Positions 34,597 through 44,047 are shown, counted from the stretch's first letter. The stretch is DNA of 64,000 nucleotides from Candidatus Nitrosopelagicus brevis (GCF_000812185.1 NZ_CP007026.1:266426-330425), one strand, 5' to 3'. The notes: generated by a model not told the origin, from the sequence alone. A program made the numbers and translations.

Positions 34597-35298
34597 CTAT
34601 TTCCCTATTCTTCTTTTTCTTTTTTGGAATGTCCTAATTGCTCTCATTAAATCAATTTTTCTAAATTCTGGCCAAAAAATATCTAGAAATACTAATTCAC
34701 TATACGCACTTTGCCATAATAGAAATCCACTCATCCGTTTTTCACCTGAAGTTCGTAAAATCATATCTGGGGATGATTGTGGTAAATGAGATGTATACAA
34801 ATTAGATTCTATTACTTCTTTATTGATCTCTTTTGCATCTAATTCACCATTTTTAATTTTCATTCCAATTTTTTTTACAGCATCTACTAATTCATTTTGT
34901 CCTCCGTATGCAATTGCAATATTTAGAAAATGTTTGTTATAATTTTTAGTAACTTCATCTAATCTTCCAAGAACTTCCTTGATTGATTCTGGTAGCAGTT
35001 CTATGGTTCCAATTGCTTTTACCCTCATTTTGTTTTTGTGTATTCTAGGATCGTTATACAATTTTTCTAATCTTTTGTAAATCAAATCATAAAGATAATC
35101 TAGTTCCTCATTTTTCCTATCTAAATTCTCAGCTGATAACACGTATAATGTGATAATTTTGATATCAAACTCTTCACACCAGTCTAACAGATTTTCTACT
35201 GCGTCTGCACCTTTGAAATGACCCTTTTCTTGAATTGTTAAATTTCTTTTAGCCCATCTTCTATTACCATCTAGAATTATTGCGATATGATTAGGCAT
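34597..35298 (-). CDS. uppS: cis-Prenyltransferase (undecaprenyl/dolichyl diphosphate synthase family)
   Basis: A 233-residue Z-type polyprenyl diphosphate synthase that makes the long lipid carrier for glycosylation. It has HIAIILDGNRRWAKRN with catalytic Asp, the ENLDRKNEELDYL region, AYGGQNELVDA and the C-terminal DMILRTSGEKRMSGFLLWQ binding site. In archaea the product carries N-glycans and S-layer sugars. The next gene upstream is a DUF373 membrane protein. Confidence 0.96.
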   Translation of the reverse strand: MPNHIAIILDGNRRWAKRNLTIQEKGHFKGADAVENLLDWCEEFDIKIITLYVLSAENLDRKNEELDYLYDLIYKRLEKLYNDPRIHKNKMRVKAIGTIELLPESIKEVLGRLDEVTKNYNKHFLNIAIAYGGQNELVDAVKKIGMKIKNGELDAKEINKEVIESNLYTSHLPQSSPDMILRTSGEKRMSGFLLWQSAYSELVFLDIFWPEFRKIDLMRAIRTFQKRKRRIGK

Positions 35299-35375
35299 AT
35301 CACCTTCAAGTATTTCACTTTCTAGTCTCTTGGAATAGATTGAATAAAATCCTGAAAGATATAGTGCTGCGTCTT

Positions 35376-36515
35376 TTATTCCGTTAATAATTTGCCACCT
35401 CGTTTCCTGTATCTACGGAAAAGTAGTGTGGCTGATATCAGTGTTATTGCTGCACCTGCTAACAATGGTGGAATTAATGTAAATGAACTATCATTTGTAG
35501 TTAGTATGTTTGTAAATTGTGCAGCTGTTGGATAAATTGCTGCTAGTACAATTATTCGCAAGACATCGCTGATGTGCTTTAATTTTCTGTTTAACCAATT
35601 ACTAATTAAAATTCCAGCTGAAATTGTTCCAAGTCCCATCCACAAAAATGGAAACAAACCTTGAAGGAATTGCCCCACTACTATTTGATTTGATAATGAT
35701 TGTGAAAAGTCCAATCCGTTTTCAAATAACTGGGAATCAATATTTGCAATACCTGCGGGAACTGATGCGAGGATCAAAATAATTCCTGTTACAAGTGCAA
35801 ATATTCTAATGAATCCTGTCGGAGTTGCCTTTGTCCAATTAGACCATGATTTGTCTATGTCAAATGCACGAATAAGAAATGCACCTCCCAAAATACTTAC
35901 CAATACTGCAAAAATTTCTGCAGTATATCCTACTACCGTGCCAATACCTCCTATTAATAATAAAATTCCTGGAACTCCCAGAAAGAATTTTGAATATGTT
36001 TTATCATAAACTACCATCTTCAAGAATTTTCCAAATACTGCATAGGAATGTTCAATTGTTCTACTAACTTGCATTACAACTCTTTGAACCGAAACAACAG
36101 GTACCACATTTTGAATAACTGGAATTACCATCTCATCATCCTCTCCATCGGAAACAATTACTGCACCATTTGCCGAAAATTTTTCTAAAATTGATCTTAT
36201 CTCGCTAACAATTTTTTCATCAGCTTGAACTCCTCTTTTTTCTACTCCTGTAACTACTGCAACTTCCACATTGTATCCTTTACTGACCAAATCTTCATAG
36301 GTTTTTACTGCATAAAATATGGAATTTGAATCTGCATCTTCAGGATCTTCTAAGGCAAGTCTTTGTGCTGCATTAATGCAAGAATCTCTGCCAACTACTG
36401 GGGTTGCAATTCCTGCTTTTCTACCAACATCATCATCTCTATCTACACAAATTACAAGTAGTTTCGATGCTGCAGTGGACTCGATATCTCTCTCTAATCT
36501 CTTATTTGTTGACAT
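35376..36515 (-). CDS. DUF373 membrane protein
   Basis: A 379-residue archaeal DUF373 protein. The first ~150 residues are soluble alpha/beta (LLVICVDRDDDVGRKAGIAT, VAVVTGVEKRGVQADEK, VIVSDGEDDEM). The rest has about six membrane helices. The family is restricted to archaea and its function is not established; the DRDDD and DGEDD acidic patches suggest metal binding. It lies upstream of uppS on the same strand. Confidence 0.9.
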   Translation of the reverse strand: MSTNKRLERDIESTAASKLLVICVDRDDDVGRKAGIATPVVGRDSCINAAQRLALEDPEDADSNSIFYAVKTYEDLVSKGYNVEVAVVTGVEKRGVQADEKIVSEIRSILEKFSANGAVIVSDGEDDEMVIPVIQNVVPVVSVQRVVMQVSRTIEHSYAVFGKFLKMVVYDKTYSKFFLGVPGILLLIGGIGTVVGYTAEIFAVLVSILGGAFLIRAFDIDKSWSNWTKATPTGFIRIFALVTGIILILASVPAGIANIDSQLFENGLDFSQSLSNQIVVGQFLQGLFPFLWMGLGTISAGILISNWLNRKLKHISDVLRIIVLAAIYPTAAQFTNILTTNDSSFTLIPPLLAGAAITLISATLLFRRYRKRGGKLLTE

Positions 36516-36585
36516 GTATACTAGTAATTACAAAATTACCTTTTAATGATTTCCAACTAATGAATATAGTATTTTTTGTATTTAC

Positions 36586-37086
36586 TCATGGTTTTGAAGA
36601 GTTTGCCATCTCTGCATATTGAACTGATTCCTCTTTCAATTTCTCTATATTTTTCATAATCTCAGCAATTTGTTCTTGTTCTCCGTCACTATTGATTAGA
36701 TTTGCAATAACCATTGTTTCTATGATATATGATTCAAATGATTTTAGTGATGCAATTCGATTGATGTACGTTTCTTGCCACTCTTGTGGTGCATCACTAT
36801 ATGCTAATTCCATTAATAATGCGTTATTTTGTGATGAAGAAGTTTCTGCAATTCTAACATATTCGTCTAGAGATATCTTCTCATTAAGGAACTCTGAAAA
36901 TGACTCTTCTACTGCATTTGCAACTATCTTATGTCTTTCATAAATTCCTGCATCATGATTCTCAAAATCAGTTACAACTATAGTCATTTCATTATTTGAT
37001 GGATTATCAAACCATACCATGAAACTTGCAATGGTGATGGCAATCAAAACTACTACCGTAATTACTACTCCTTTTTTCGAACCCAT
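36586..37086 (-). CDS. Membrane-anchored helical protein of unknown function
   Basis: A 166-residue protein with one N-terminal membrane helix (about residues 7-25) and an exterior helical domain rich in Glu, Ser and Asn. The helices (ERHKIVANAVEESFSEFL, LKSFESYIIETMVIANL) suggest a helical bundle. No family is recognised. The basic MGSKKG before the helix supports an N-in orientation. Confidence 0.7.
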   Translation of the reverse strand: MGSKKGVVITVVVLIAITIASFMVWFDNPSNNEMTIVVTDFENHDAGIYERHKIVANAVEESFSEFLNEKISLDEYVRIAETSSSQNNALLMELAYSDAPQEWQETYINRIASLKSFESYIIETMVIANLINSDGEQEQIAEIMKNIEKLKEESVQYAEMANSSKP

Positions 37087-37274
37087 GTCCCTATCAAATC
37101 TTTGATCATTATAATACTAATCTATTTAATTTGAATAATGAGTATTTTTCATAATTTTGATCAATTTTGGAAAATTTTCTAACTAGTTTATAAAAAAAGC
37201 CCTTTACATCTAGTCTGAAGTAAAATAATGTTCACATTCTCTTTTCAAATACAAGATTGCTTTGGATTTGTTGT

Positions 37275-37418
37275 ATGACCGAAGCATATTGTGTAAAATG
37301 CAGAAAAAAAGTAGAAATCCAAGACGCGGAAGAGACTAAATTAAAAAATGGTCGTCCAGCCGTAAAAGGTGTCTGTGGAGAATGTGGAACTAAAGTTTTC
37401 CGAATAGGTAAACCTTAG
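37275..37418 (+). CDS. DUF5679 small zinc protein
   Basis: A 47-residue protein with a CVKC and CGECG pair and the conserved LKNGRPAVKGVCGECGTKVF core, ending in RIGKP. This is the DUF5679 family seen in many archaea and some bacteria; the function is unknown. The four Cys form a zinc ribbon. A TATA-like TTTATAAAAAA lies about 80 bp upstream, near 37190. It heads the aIF2-beta cluster. Confidence 0.88.
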   Translation: MTEAYCVKCRKKVEIQDAEETKLKNGRPAVKGVCGECGTKVFRIGKP

Positions 37419-37474
37419 AAACCTTTTCCTTTTTCTAACTAAACCCATATAGGGGATTTTAACAACTTATAGTT

Positions 37475-37894
37475 ATGACGAAATCTGATTATGAGAATTT
37501 ACTAAAACGAATTGAAAAAAATATTTCAAATACCTCCTCATCTGGAAAACGTTTCGAGTTGCCTCCAATTGACATTACTTGGGAAGGAAAAAAAACAATT
37601 CTTAGAAATTTTGCAGATTTTCCAAAAGCGTTAAGGAGAGATCCAAATACCATCTTACAATATCTCTCAAAAGAATTTGCTGTACCTGCTGATCGTGTAG
37701 GTGATAAAGCAATCTTTGTCGGTAAACGTGATCCGGATGATTTCTCCAGACTATTTGGTATTTATCTGAAAGATTATGTTGAATGCCCAACATGTCAAAG
37801 CCCTGACACAAAAGTGGAAAAAGAAAATAGAATTTCTTTTTTAATATGTGAAGCATGTGGAGCAAAATCTACAATTAAAGGTAAATACGCATAA
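37475..37894 (+). CDS. Translation initiation factor aIF2 beta subunit
   Basis: A 139-residue subunit of the aIF2 heterotrimer that delivers initiator Met-tRNA. It has the central alpha/beta domain (ITWEGKKTILRNFADFPKAL and the LSKEF segment) and the C-terminal zinc ribbon with CPTC and CEACG. Its final base is shared with the start of the DUF424 gene, so the two are coupled. Confidence 0.96.
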   Translation: MTKSDYENLLKRIEKNISNTSSSGKRFELPPIDITWEGKKTILRNFADFPKALRRDPNTILQYLSKEFAVPADRVGDKAIFVGKRDPDDFSRLFGIYLKDYVECPTCQSPDTKVEKENRISFLICEACGAKSTIKGKYA

Positions 37895-38190
37895 TGCTTT
37901 TTTCTACAAAAGTTGTCAGTGCAAGTGGAAATTTAATGCTAAATATCTGCGACCCTGAATTAGTAGATAAAACTCTTCATGATGGAGATACAAAAATCAA
38001 AATTAATCCAAATTATTACGCTGAACGTAATGTTGATGAGCATGAGGCAAAAACATTACTCACACAATGTAACTCCATAAACATGGTTGGAGAAAAAACA
38101 GTTTCTCTTGCTATTGGTCTTGGAATTGGTTCTGAAAAAAGTATTAGACGAATTGAAGGTGTACCATTCTTGATAGTATTCAAGATGTAA
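37894..38190 (+). CDS. DUF424 protein
   Basis: A 98-residue archaeal DUF424 protein with the characteristic strands LMLNICDPELVDKTL and the later NMVGEKTVSLAIGLGIG segment. Members sit beside aIF2-beta and aIF1A in many archaea, which suggests a translation role. The function is not established. It overlaps aIF2-beta by one base. Confidence 0.9.
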   Translation: MLFSTKVVSASGNLMLNICDPELVDKTLHDGDTKIKINPNYYAERNVDEHEAKTLLTQCNSINMVGEKTVSLAIGLGIGSEKSIRRIEGVPFLIVFKM

Positions 38191-38226
38191 CACCACAATT
38201 ATATACAAAATTCACATATCTTTTTC

Positions 38227-38538
38227 GTGGGAAAACGCAAAGTACTCAATGAAAGTGCACTAAAAGAAATCAGACTAGCTGAAGAAGGTGAAATGTATGG
38301 TAGAGTGATCAAGCTTTTAGGAAGTGATCAAGTTCTTGTAAAATGTACTGATGACATTACTAGAAGAGGAAGAATACGAGGAAAATTAAAAAGAAGAATT
38401 TGGATTAGAGATAATGACGTTGTGGTTATTGCACCTTGGGATTTTAAAGAAACTGAACGTGGAGATATCGTATGGAGATTTACTTTACCTCAAGTTGATT
38501 GGTTAAAAGATAACGATCATATTCCTAAAGACTTTTGA
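38227..38538 (+). CDS. Translation initiation factor aIF1A
   Basis: A 103-residue OB-fold factor that occupies the A site during initiation. It has the EGEMYGRVIKLLGSDQVLVKC core and RRGRIRGKLKRRIWIRDNDV. The start is GTG. A TATA-like ATTATATACA lies about 30 bp upstream, so it may also have its own promoter within the cluster. Confidence 0.95.
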   Translation: MGKRKVLNESALKEIRLAEEGEMYGRVIKLLGSDQVLVKCTDDITRRGRIRGKLKRRIWIRDNDVVVIAPWDFKETERGDIVWRFTLPQVDWLKDNDHIPKDF

Positions 38539-38577
38539 TTTTAGAAATGATTTTCTATTTGTAGATGTAGTATAGAT

Positions 38578-39357
38578 ATGTCTGATAATTCTGAAAAAAA
38601 AATTGAATTAAAGATAAAATCTAAACTTGAACAAAAGAAAAAAAAGAAAACTCTTGATGATGGTTTTAAAAAAAATAAAGTAGTGAATGAAGTTTTAGAT
38701 AAAATTACTATATTGCAACTTTATGATTTGATAAATTCTAAAATAATTTCTTATGTAAATGGTGTTGTAAAGGCAGGAAAAGAATCTGTTGTATTTTGGG
38801 CAAAAGATCCTGAAGAAAATGATATCGCATTAAAAATATACTTAGTCACTACATCTAACTTTAAAAAAAGAAGCCAATATCTTACTGGTGATCCTAGATT
38901 TACTAGTGTCAAAAAAGGAACAAAAAACATAGTTTATCTCTGGGCTAGAAAAGAATTTCAAAATATTTCTAAATGTTATGATTGCGGCATTCCTGTTGTA
39001 AAGCCTAGACATGTTTCAAAAAATATACTGATAATGGATTTTGAAGGAAAAGATGGCAAACCTGAAAATACTTTACTAGAATCCGAAATTGATGAAAATG
39101 ACTATCATCAATCAATTGAATTAATTTCTGATTTATTCAAAAAGGCAAAATTGGTTCACGGAGATTTTTCAGAATATAACATCTTTAAAACCAAAAATGG
39201 TCTAAAATTGTTTGATTTGGGATCTGCAGTTGATAGAACACATCCTAATACAATGAATTTTTTGAAAAGAGACATTAATAACATAACCAACTTCTTTGTA
39301 AAACGAGGATTGACGGTAGAAAACCCTGCTGATATTCTTGAAAGGATAACAAAATGA
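38578..39357 (+). CDS. rio1: RIO1-type serine kinase
   Basis: A 259-residue atypical protein kinase involved in late small-subunit ribosome maturation. It has the nucleotide loop GVVKAGKESVVFWAKD, the ALKIYLV lysine, the catalytic VHGDFSEYNIF and the metal Asp in LFDLGSAVD. The N-terminal ~30 residues are Lys-rich and disordered. The stop overlaps the start of the Dim2 gene by four bases. Eukaryotic Rio1 and Dim2/Pno1 both act in 40S maturation, so the pairing is functional. Confidence 0.95.
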   Translation: MSDNSEKKIELKIKSKLEQKKKKKTLDDGFKKNKVVNEVLDKITILQLYDLINSKIISYVNGVVKAGKESVVFWAKDPEENDIALKIYLVTTSNFKKRSQYLTGDPRFTSVKKGTKNIVYLWARKEFQNISKCYDCGIPVVKPRHVSKNILIMDFEGKDGKPENTLLESEIDENDYHQSIELISDLFKKAKLVHGDFSEYNIFKTKNGLKLFDLGSAVDRTHPNTMNFLKRDINNITNFFVKRGLTVENPADILERITK

Positions 39358-39923
39358 GCTTTGAAAAATTAATTAGAATTCCAGTAGATAGAATTGGTGT
39401 AATTATCGGAAAATCTGGAAAAACAAAACATCAAATTGAAAAAAAATGTCATGTTGATTTGAATATTGATAGTGAAACTGGCGAAGTAATAATCACTAGT
39501 GATAAAATTGACGGAAATATTAGTCCGTTCAAAGCTGTTGAAATTGTTTCAGCTATGGGTAGAGGTTTTTCACCAGAAAACTCACTGCGTCTTTTACGTG
39601 GAGAAAATAGTTTACACGTAATTGATTTACGGGAATTTGGTGGAAAGTCTCCTGATCAAATTGAAAGAATTAAGGGAAGAATTATTGGTGAAAATGGAAC
39701 TGCAAGATTAAACATGGAAAATCTAACCGGTGCAAAAATTTCTGTTTATGGTAGAACTGTCGGAATAATTGGAGAACCAAATCAATTACGTATGGCAGTT
39801 GATGCAATATCTTCACTTTGTAGTGGCAGTATGCATGGTCCGGTTTACAGTAAACTAGAAGCTGCAAGAAGAAAAGAAAAAGCAGATAAGGCATTATTGT
39901 GGGAAAACCAAGATGTCTTCTAA
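39354..39923 (+). CDS. KH-domain rRNA-processing protein (Dim2/Pno1-like)
   Basis: A 189-residue protein with two KH domains. The first carries GKSG in VIIGKSGKTKHQIE, and the second carries GENG in RIIGENGTARLNME. Between them lies the GRGFSPENSLRLL segment typical of archaeal Dim2. It binds the 3' end of 16S rRNA and recruits RIO-type kinases and the Nob1 nuclease. It overlaps rio1 by four bases and top6B by 11. Confidence 0.95.
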   Translation: MSFEKLIRIPVDRIGVIIGKSGKTKHQIEKKCHVDLNIDSETGEVIITSDKIDGNISPFKAVEIVSAMGRGFSPENSLRLLRGENSLHVIDLREFGGKSPDQIERIKGRIIGENGTARLNMENLTGAKISVYGRTVGIIGEPNQLRMAVDAISSLCSGSMHGPVYSKLEAARRKEKADKALLWENQDVF

Positions 39924-41781
39924 CGAAAATTTTAATCAGATATCTCCTAGTGAGTTTTTTTATCGTAATCGTGATCTTGCGGGATTTAGTAATCCTACGC
40001 GTTCATTGTATACTGCTGTGCGTGAATTTGTAGAAAACTCTCTTGATGCTTGTGATCACAGTGGAATATTGCCTAATATTCACATGACAATCAAGGCTGT
40101 AGATCCTGAAAAACCTGATCCTAAACAATATATCTTGACTGTAAAAGATAATGGTCCTGGAATTCCTTCAAAACATGTACCTCTTGCATTTGGTACTGTT
40201 TTGTATGGCTCAAAATTTGGGTTGAAACAAGCTCGTGGAATGTTTGGTCTTGGAGCTACTATGGCAATACTTTATGGACAAATTACAACAAACAAACCAG
40301 TTAAAGTAAAAAGTAATGCAGATGGAAAAACTCGTTTTGATTTTGAGATGAAACTCGATATTCAAAAAAATAAACCAGTAATAATGAAAAAACAGGAAAC
40401 ACCAAGTACTGAACAAGGATTAAGCGTTAGTATTGTTTTAGATGGTGATTATGCAAAAGCAGGAACAAAAATCCGTGATTATGTTTACCAAACATCATTA
40501 ATCACTCCGTATGCAACAATTTCCTTTGATGATCCAAAAGGTGAGAAATTTCATCATAAATCAATTATTCGCTCAATGCCTCCTGCTCCGACAGTGATTG
40601 CACCTCATCCATACGGAATTGATGTTGAGACAATTCGTCGGATGCTTGTTGACACACATTATCAAATTCCAAATGTTGATGATAAAATGATTGAAAAAGT
40701 TAGAAAAGAACTTGGAATGTCAAAACAGAAATTTACCTATAATGAAATAATGAAAAAGACTGAAAAAAAATGGAAATCACTCACTCGACCTGTTCGTGTT
40801 GTAATAGCTTTGATGTCATTTTTAGAAGCTGATTTTGAAAAATTACAGCGAATCAGAATTGAAGATGTTGATCTTAGAAATAATAAACTAATCTACTGGG
40901 ATTATAGTACATCTCAAACTCTCGCAGCAGATATGGATGTCGAAAGCCCTTACTACAAACAATTAGCAAATACGGTTCAAGGTGAGTCTCTTACTCACTT
41001 TTTAACAAAAAGATTTCAGAGAGTGGGTCCAACAGCTGCACTTGAATTTTGTAAATTTGCAAAATTCAAACCTGAAACTAGAGTTGGTAATATGACAGAC
41101 CAAGAATTAGTAAAATTAAGTGACGCATTGCAAACATACGAAGGATTTAGATCTCCTGACCCTACATGTTTAGCACCTCTTGGTGCAGAACCTCTTGAAA
41201 AAGGAATTCAACGTAGATTCGAGCCTGATTTCATGGCTGTGGTTCAAAGAACTGCCTCTGCATATTCTGGATTTCCATTTGTTGTAGAAATGGGAATTGC
41301 ATATGGAGGTAAAATTGAAACACGTGGTACTACTGTGTATAGATTTGCAAATAGAATTCCATTGTTATATGATGAAGGTAGTGACGTTGTACTAAAAGTT
41401 GTTAAAGATGCTGACTGGAATCGTTACAAAGTGAAAAGTGATTCTGCACCATTTATCATAGTTTCACATATTTGTTCAACAAGAGTTCCATACAAAACAG
41501 TAGGAAAAGAAAATGTGGCTGATAGGCCAGAAATTGAAAAAGAACTTAGATTGGCGCTTCAATTCCTTTCAAGAAAACTTTCTGGATATATGTCTAAAAA
41601 AGGCCAAGCAGAGGCTGCAAAGAAACGTGCTAACCTATATTCAAAATATTTGCCACTTGTAGCACAATTTTGTACAGAATTGTCTGGAAAAAAGAAAGAG
41701 CCAAATTATGAAAAAATGATTAAAGAAGAAACTGCAATAAACAATACAGATGAAAATAAAGAGGTAGAAAAGAATGGCTAA
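39913..41781 (+). CDS. top6B: DNA topoisomerase VI subunit B
   Basis: ATPase subunit of 622 residues of the type IIB topoisomerase that relaxes supercoils and separates linked DNA. It has GHKL motifs: EFVENSLDACD (N box), DNGPGIP and GMFGLGATMAILYG (G box), with the switch Lys in the transducer domain. It overlaps the Dim2 gene and the following top6A, which it needs for activity. Confidence 0.98.
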   Translation: MSSNENFNQISPSEFFYRNRDLAGFSNPTRSLYTAVREFVENSLDACDHSGILPNIHMTIKAVDPEKPDPKQYILTVKDNGPGIPSKHVPLAFGTVLYGSKFGLKQARGMFGLGATMAILYGQITTNKPVKVKSNADGKTRFDFEMKLDIQKNKPVIMKKQETPSTEQGLSVSIVLDGDYAKAGTKIRDYVYQTSLITPYATISFDDPKGEKFHHKSIIRSMPPAPTVIAPHPYGIDVETIRRMLVDTHYQIPNVDDKMIEKVRKELGMSKQKFTYNEIMKKTEKKWKSLTRPVRVVIALMSFLEADFEKLQRIRIEDVDLRNNKLIYWDYSTSQTLAADMDVESPYYKQLANTVQGESLTHFLTKRFQRVGPTAALEFCKFAKFKPETRVGNMTDQELVKLSDALQTYEGFRSPDPTCLAPLGAEPLEKGIQRRFEPDFMAVVQRTASAYSGFPFVVEMGIAYGGKIETRGTTVYRFANRIPLLYDEGSDVVLKVVKDADWNRYKVKSDSAPFIIVSHICSTRVPYKTVGKENVADRPEIEKELRLALQFLSRKLSGYMSKKGQAEAAKKRANLYSKYLPLVAQFCTELSGKKKEPNYEKMIKEETAINNTDENKEVEKNG

Positions 41782-42895
41782 AAAAGTAACAAAAAAAGTA
41801 ACAAAAAAAGAAACAAAAAAAGAAAAAATTGATAAATCAAAAAAACTTATCCAAGCTCTCAAAAACCATGGTGCTCAAATATATGAGGATCTTGAAAATG
41901 GTGAATTTCCAAAGTTTTCAATTCCGAATCGTTCCATTAGTAATATCATCTATGATAAAAAACTAAGACAATACGTACTTGGAACTAACGCTTCTCTAAG
42001 AAGTGCAAGAAATAGTTCTCAATTACGTTCATTTACTCAATTGCTATGGCTTGCATTTTTTGCAAATAAATTAACACATGAGAAAAAATCATCTACTCTT
42101 CGAGATGTTTATTATTCATCTCAAGCATTTGCAGTAGATTTTGAAGACCAACAAGAATCTGATAATATTATAGTTGATCTAGAAGCCGTCTTATCTCAAC
42201 CTCGTGAAGATTTCTTTGTATTTCCTGAAGAGCGAAGTAGTATTTTTGGTGACTTGACAATTGAATATACAATTCCAGGTTATGAAGGAAAAACACAAAA
42301 TCTTTCTAGTCATCCTGACGGATATGCAATTGGTCCTAGTATGACTTCTGCTCAATTAACTGATACCAGTGCAGAAATGGTAATTGCAATAGAGAAAGGT
42401 GGTTTGTTTACTAGGTTTGTAGAGGAACAAGTTGATAAAAAATTCAAATCTATTATCATTAATACTGGCGGTCAAGCTCCTCGTTCCACTCGAACATTGC
42501 TAAAGCGTTTACATGATGAATTGGGATTACCTGTTGTCATACTGACAGACGGTGATGTGTATGGAGAACATATTGCAATGGTAATAAAATCTGGTTCTGC
42601 AAATGCAGCTCATCTAAGAGAATTAACAGTACCTGATGCAAAATGGATGGGTGTCTGGGCCACAGACATTGATAAATTCAAACTACCTACAATTCCAATG
42701 ACTGAATCTGATATCAAGCGTTGTTATGATTTACTAAAAGATCCTAGATACGAAGAAGGATTGTGGAAACGAGAACTAGAAGTATTCATAAAAATTAAGA
42801 GAAAAGCAGAACTGGAAGCATTTTCAAAATATGGTTTGACAAATATTACTGAAAAATATTTACCTAAAAAATTAGAAGAATCAAAGAGCTTCTGA
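41774..42895 (+). CDS. top6A: DNA topoisomerase VI subunit A (Spo11 homologue)
   Basis: DNA-cutting subunit of 373 residues. The catalytic Tyr is in STLRDVYYSSQAFA, and the toprim metal site includes VIAIEKGG and VILTDGDVYGEH. The N-terminal ~20 residues are Lys-rich with the pattern KKVTKK, encoded by A-rich near-repeats of 12 bp. It overlaps top6B by eight bases and the next gene, on the other strand, by 15. Confidence 0.98.
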   Translation: MAKKVTKKVTKKETKKEKIDKSKKLIQALKNHGAQIYEDLENGEFPKFSIPNRSISNIIYDKKLRQYVLGTNASLRSARNSSQLRSFTQLLWLAFFANKLTHEKKSSTLRDVYYSSQAFAVDFEDQQESDNIIVDLEAVLSQPREDFFVFPEERSSIFGDLTIEYTIPGYEGKTQNLSSHPDGYAIGPSMTSAQLTDTSAEMVIAIEKGGLFTRFVEEQVDKKFKSIIINTGGQAPRSTRTLLKRLHDELGLPVVILTDGDVYGEHIAMVIKSGSANAAHLRELTVPDAKWMGVWATDIDKFKLPTIPMTESDIKRCYDLLKDPRYEEGLWKRELEVFIKIKRKAELEAFSKYGLTNITEKYLPKKLEESKSF

Positions 42896-43354
42896 TGTTC
42901 TAATTCTTAATGTTAAGACACCATTTCTATACTTGAAATCACCAATTTCCATTTCTTTTGGTCCTTCAATTTGAACTTCCTTTGAAAATCCTTGTGAACC
43001 TCTAATGTATAAAATTCCATCAATTAATCTGACAGCAATTTTATCTTCTGGTCCTGGAACTTCTGCAACGAAAACTGTTTCATTGTCTCCTTTGATTAAA
43101 TCGTATACCCAATTCTTTGATTCCTGTTCTCTTGCAGTAAATTTTGGTTTTTGAGTAACAACCATTTTCTTAATGACTCTGGTCCAATAAACTATAGTCA
43201 CTAAGGCAATTCCAATTAATATGAAACTAACAAATCCATTATCTGCTCGTAATGACATTGCATATACTAATCCAAAGAAAATCAATAAAATTATAGGTAC
43301 AACATAATTTAGTGATTTTTCGGTTGGTTGTGTAGCGTTTGCATATTTACTCAA
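42881..43354 (-). CDS. Membrane-anchored Hsp20/alpha-crystallin-like protein
   Basis: A 157-residue protein with two N-terminal membrane helices (about residues 16-34 and 42-58), then a cytoplasmic Hsp20-like beta-sandwich: TVFVAEVPGPEDKIAVRLID, ILYIRGSQ and GVLTLRIR. The usual C-terminal IxI motif is absent. I chose a TTG start at 43354 (MSKYANATQ) because a TATA box lies 27 bp upstream; an in-frame ATG at 43378 is inside that TATA box. Chaperone activity is inferred. Confidence 0.78.
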   Translation of the reverse strand: MSKYANATQPTEKSLNYVVPIILLIFFGLVYAMSLRADNGFVSFILIGIALVTIVYWTRVIKKMVVTQKPKFTAREQESKNWVYDLIKGDNETVFVAEVPGPEDKIAVRLIDGILYIRGSQGFSKEVQIEGPKEMEIGDFKYRNGVLTLRIRTSEAL

Positions 43355-43376
43355 TACACACAAAATTAGTTTTACC

Positions 43377-43385
43377 AAATATAAA
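43377..43385 (-). promoter_or_regulatory. TATA box for the membrane Hsp20-like gene
   Basis: On the minus strand this reads TTTATATTT, centred 27 bp upstream of the TTG at 43354. A second TATA-like element (TTTTTATAGG, 43396-43405) on the plus strand sits 26 bp before the divergent TTG at 43426. Confidence 0.55.
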
Positions 43386-43425
43386 GCATCTTTGATTTTT
43401 ATAGGTATAATCCCATCTCAAACCA

Positions 43426-43665
43426 TTGACTGAAAGCTCTTCAAAAAAAATTACAACAAAGGATATTGTTGCCAAAGGCTCCTTAATTGCAATAATAATC
43501 TCTGTACCTACTTTGGTAGTATTTTTTGGTATATGGACAATAACTGATGATCTTATCTTTGGAGGCGTTGGAGGATTGATAACTAATTTTATTGCCTTAG
43601 GTATTGCATTTAAAATAGTAAGCAAGAAATTTGTTAAAAAACCAAAAGATAACTTTGAATTATAA
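43426..43665 (+). CDS. Small two-helix membrane protein
   Basis: A 79-residue protein with two hydrophobic stretches (about residues 18-38 and 48-64) and basic ends (SSKKITTKD, KKFVKKPKD). The start is TTG, supported by a TATA-like box 26 bp upstream. It is divergent from the Hsp20-like membrane gene. A 113-residue antisense frame covers the same DNA but lacks a coherent product. Function unknown. Confidence 0.68.
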   Translation: MTESSSKKITTKDIVAKGSLIAIIISVPTLVVFFGIWTITDDLIFGGVGGLITNFIALGIAFKIVSKKFVKKPKDNFEL

Positions 43666-43673
43666 TTTGTAAA

Positions 43674-44036
43674 ATGAATCTCTCTCAAATAATCAAAACT
43701 CTTGTTTCTGAAATTAAATTAACAGAAGTCCAGGCGAAAATTTTCCTACATGTTGTAATTAATGGTAAAATGAATACTTCTAAAATTTCTAATGATCTGA
43801 AAATTTCTTTAGATGATGCAACTCAAAATTCAAAAAAATTAGTAGAGTTGGGTGGCTTTATTGATATGCCTAATGATGAGTTTGAGGCAATGCATCCTAG
43901 ATTTACAGCAGTCAATATGTATCGAAAAATGTGTGAAAGAGAACAAAAAGAGTTCAAGAAAAATCTTAACGTTGACAATATTGGAGTTGCGTTAGAAGTA
44001 TCTTACGATGATGCAAGGACTAAATATAACAAATAA
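43674..44036 (+). CDS. Helix-turn-helix (TrmB-like winged-helix) protein
   Basis: A 120-residue protein. Residues 15-60 fit a winged helix-turn-helix: KLTEVQAKIFLHVVINGKM, then SKISNDLKISLDDATQNSKKLVELGG. This resembles the DNA-binding part of TrmB-like regulators without the sensor domain. The C-terminus is charged and helical. The DNA target is unknown. It is in a run of small same-strand genes (43426-44817). Confidence 0.72.
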   Translation: MNLSQIIKTLVSEIKLTEVQAKIFLHVVINGKMNTSKISNDLKISLDDATQNSKKLVELGGFIDMPNDEFEAMHPRFTAVNMYRKMCEREQKEFKKNLNVDNIGVALEVSYDDARTKYNK

Positions 44037-44047
44037 AATGAAAAAAT

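Noticed and set aside
37087-37274. Possible gene or RNA in the gap before DUF5679
   Set aside because: Only AT-rich sequence with a TATA-like element near 37190 is visible; no open frame with a plausible product and no stable stem was found.
43347-43688. 113-residue antisense frame covering a small membrane gene
   Set aside because: It is the exact shadow of the plus-strand gene at 43426-43665, whose product has two good membrane helices, a TATA box at the right spacing and basic ends. The antisense product is Pro/Thr-rich and patternless and would overlap the Hsp20-like gene start.
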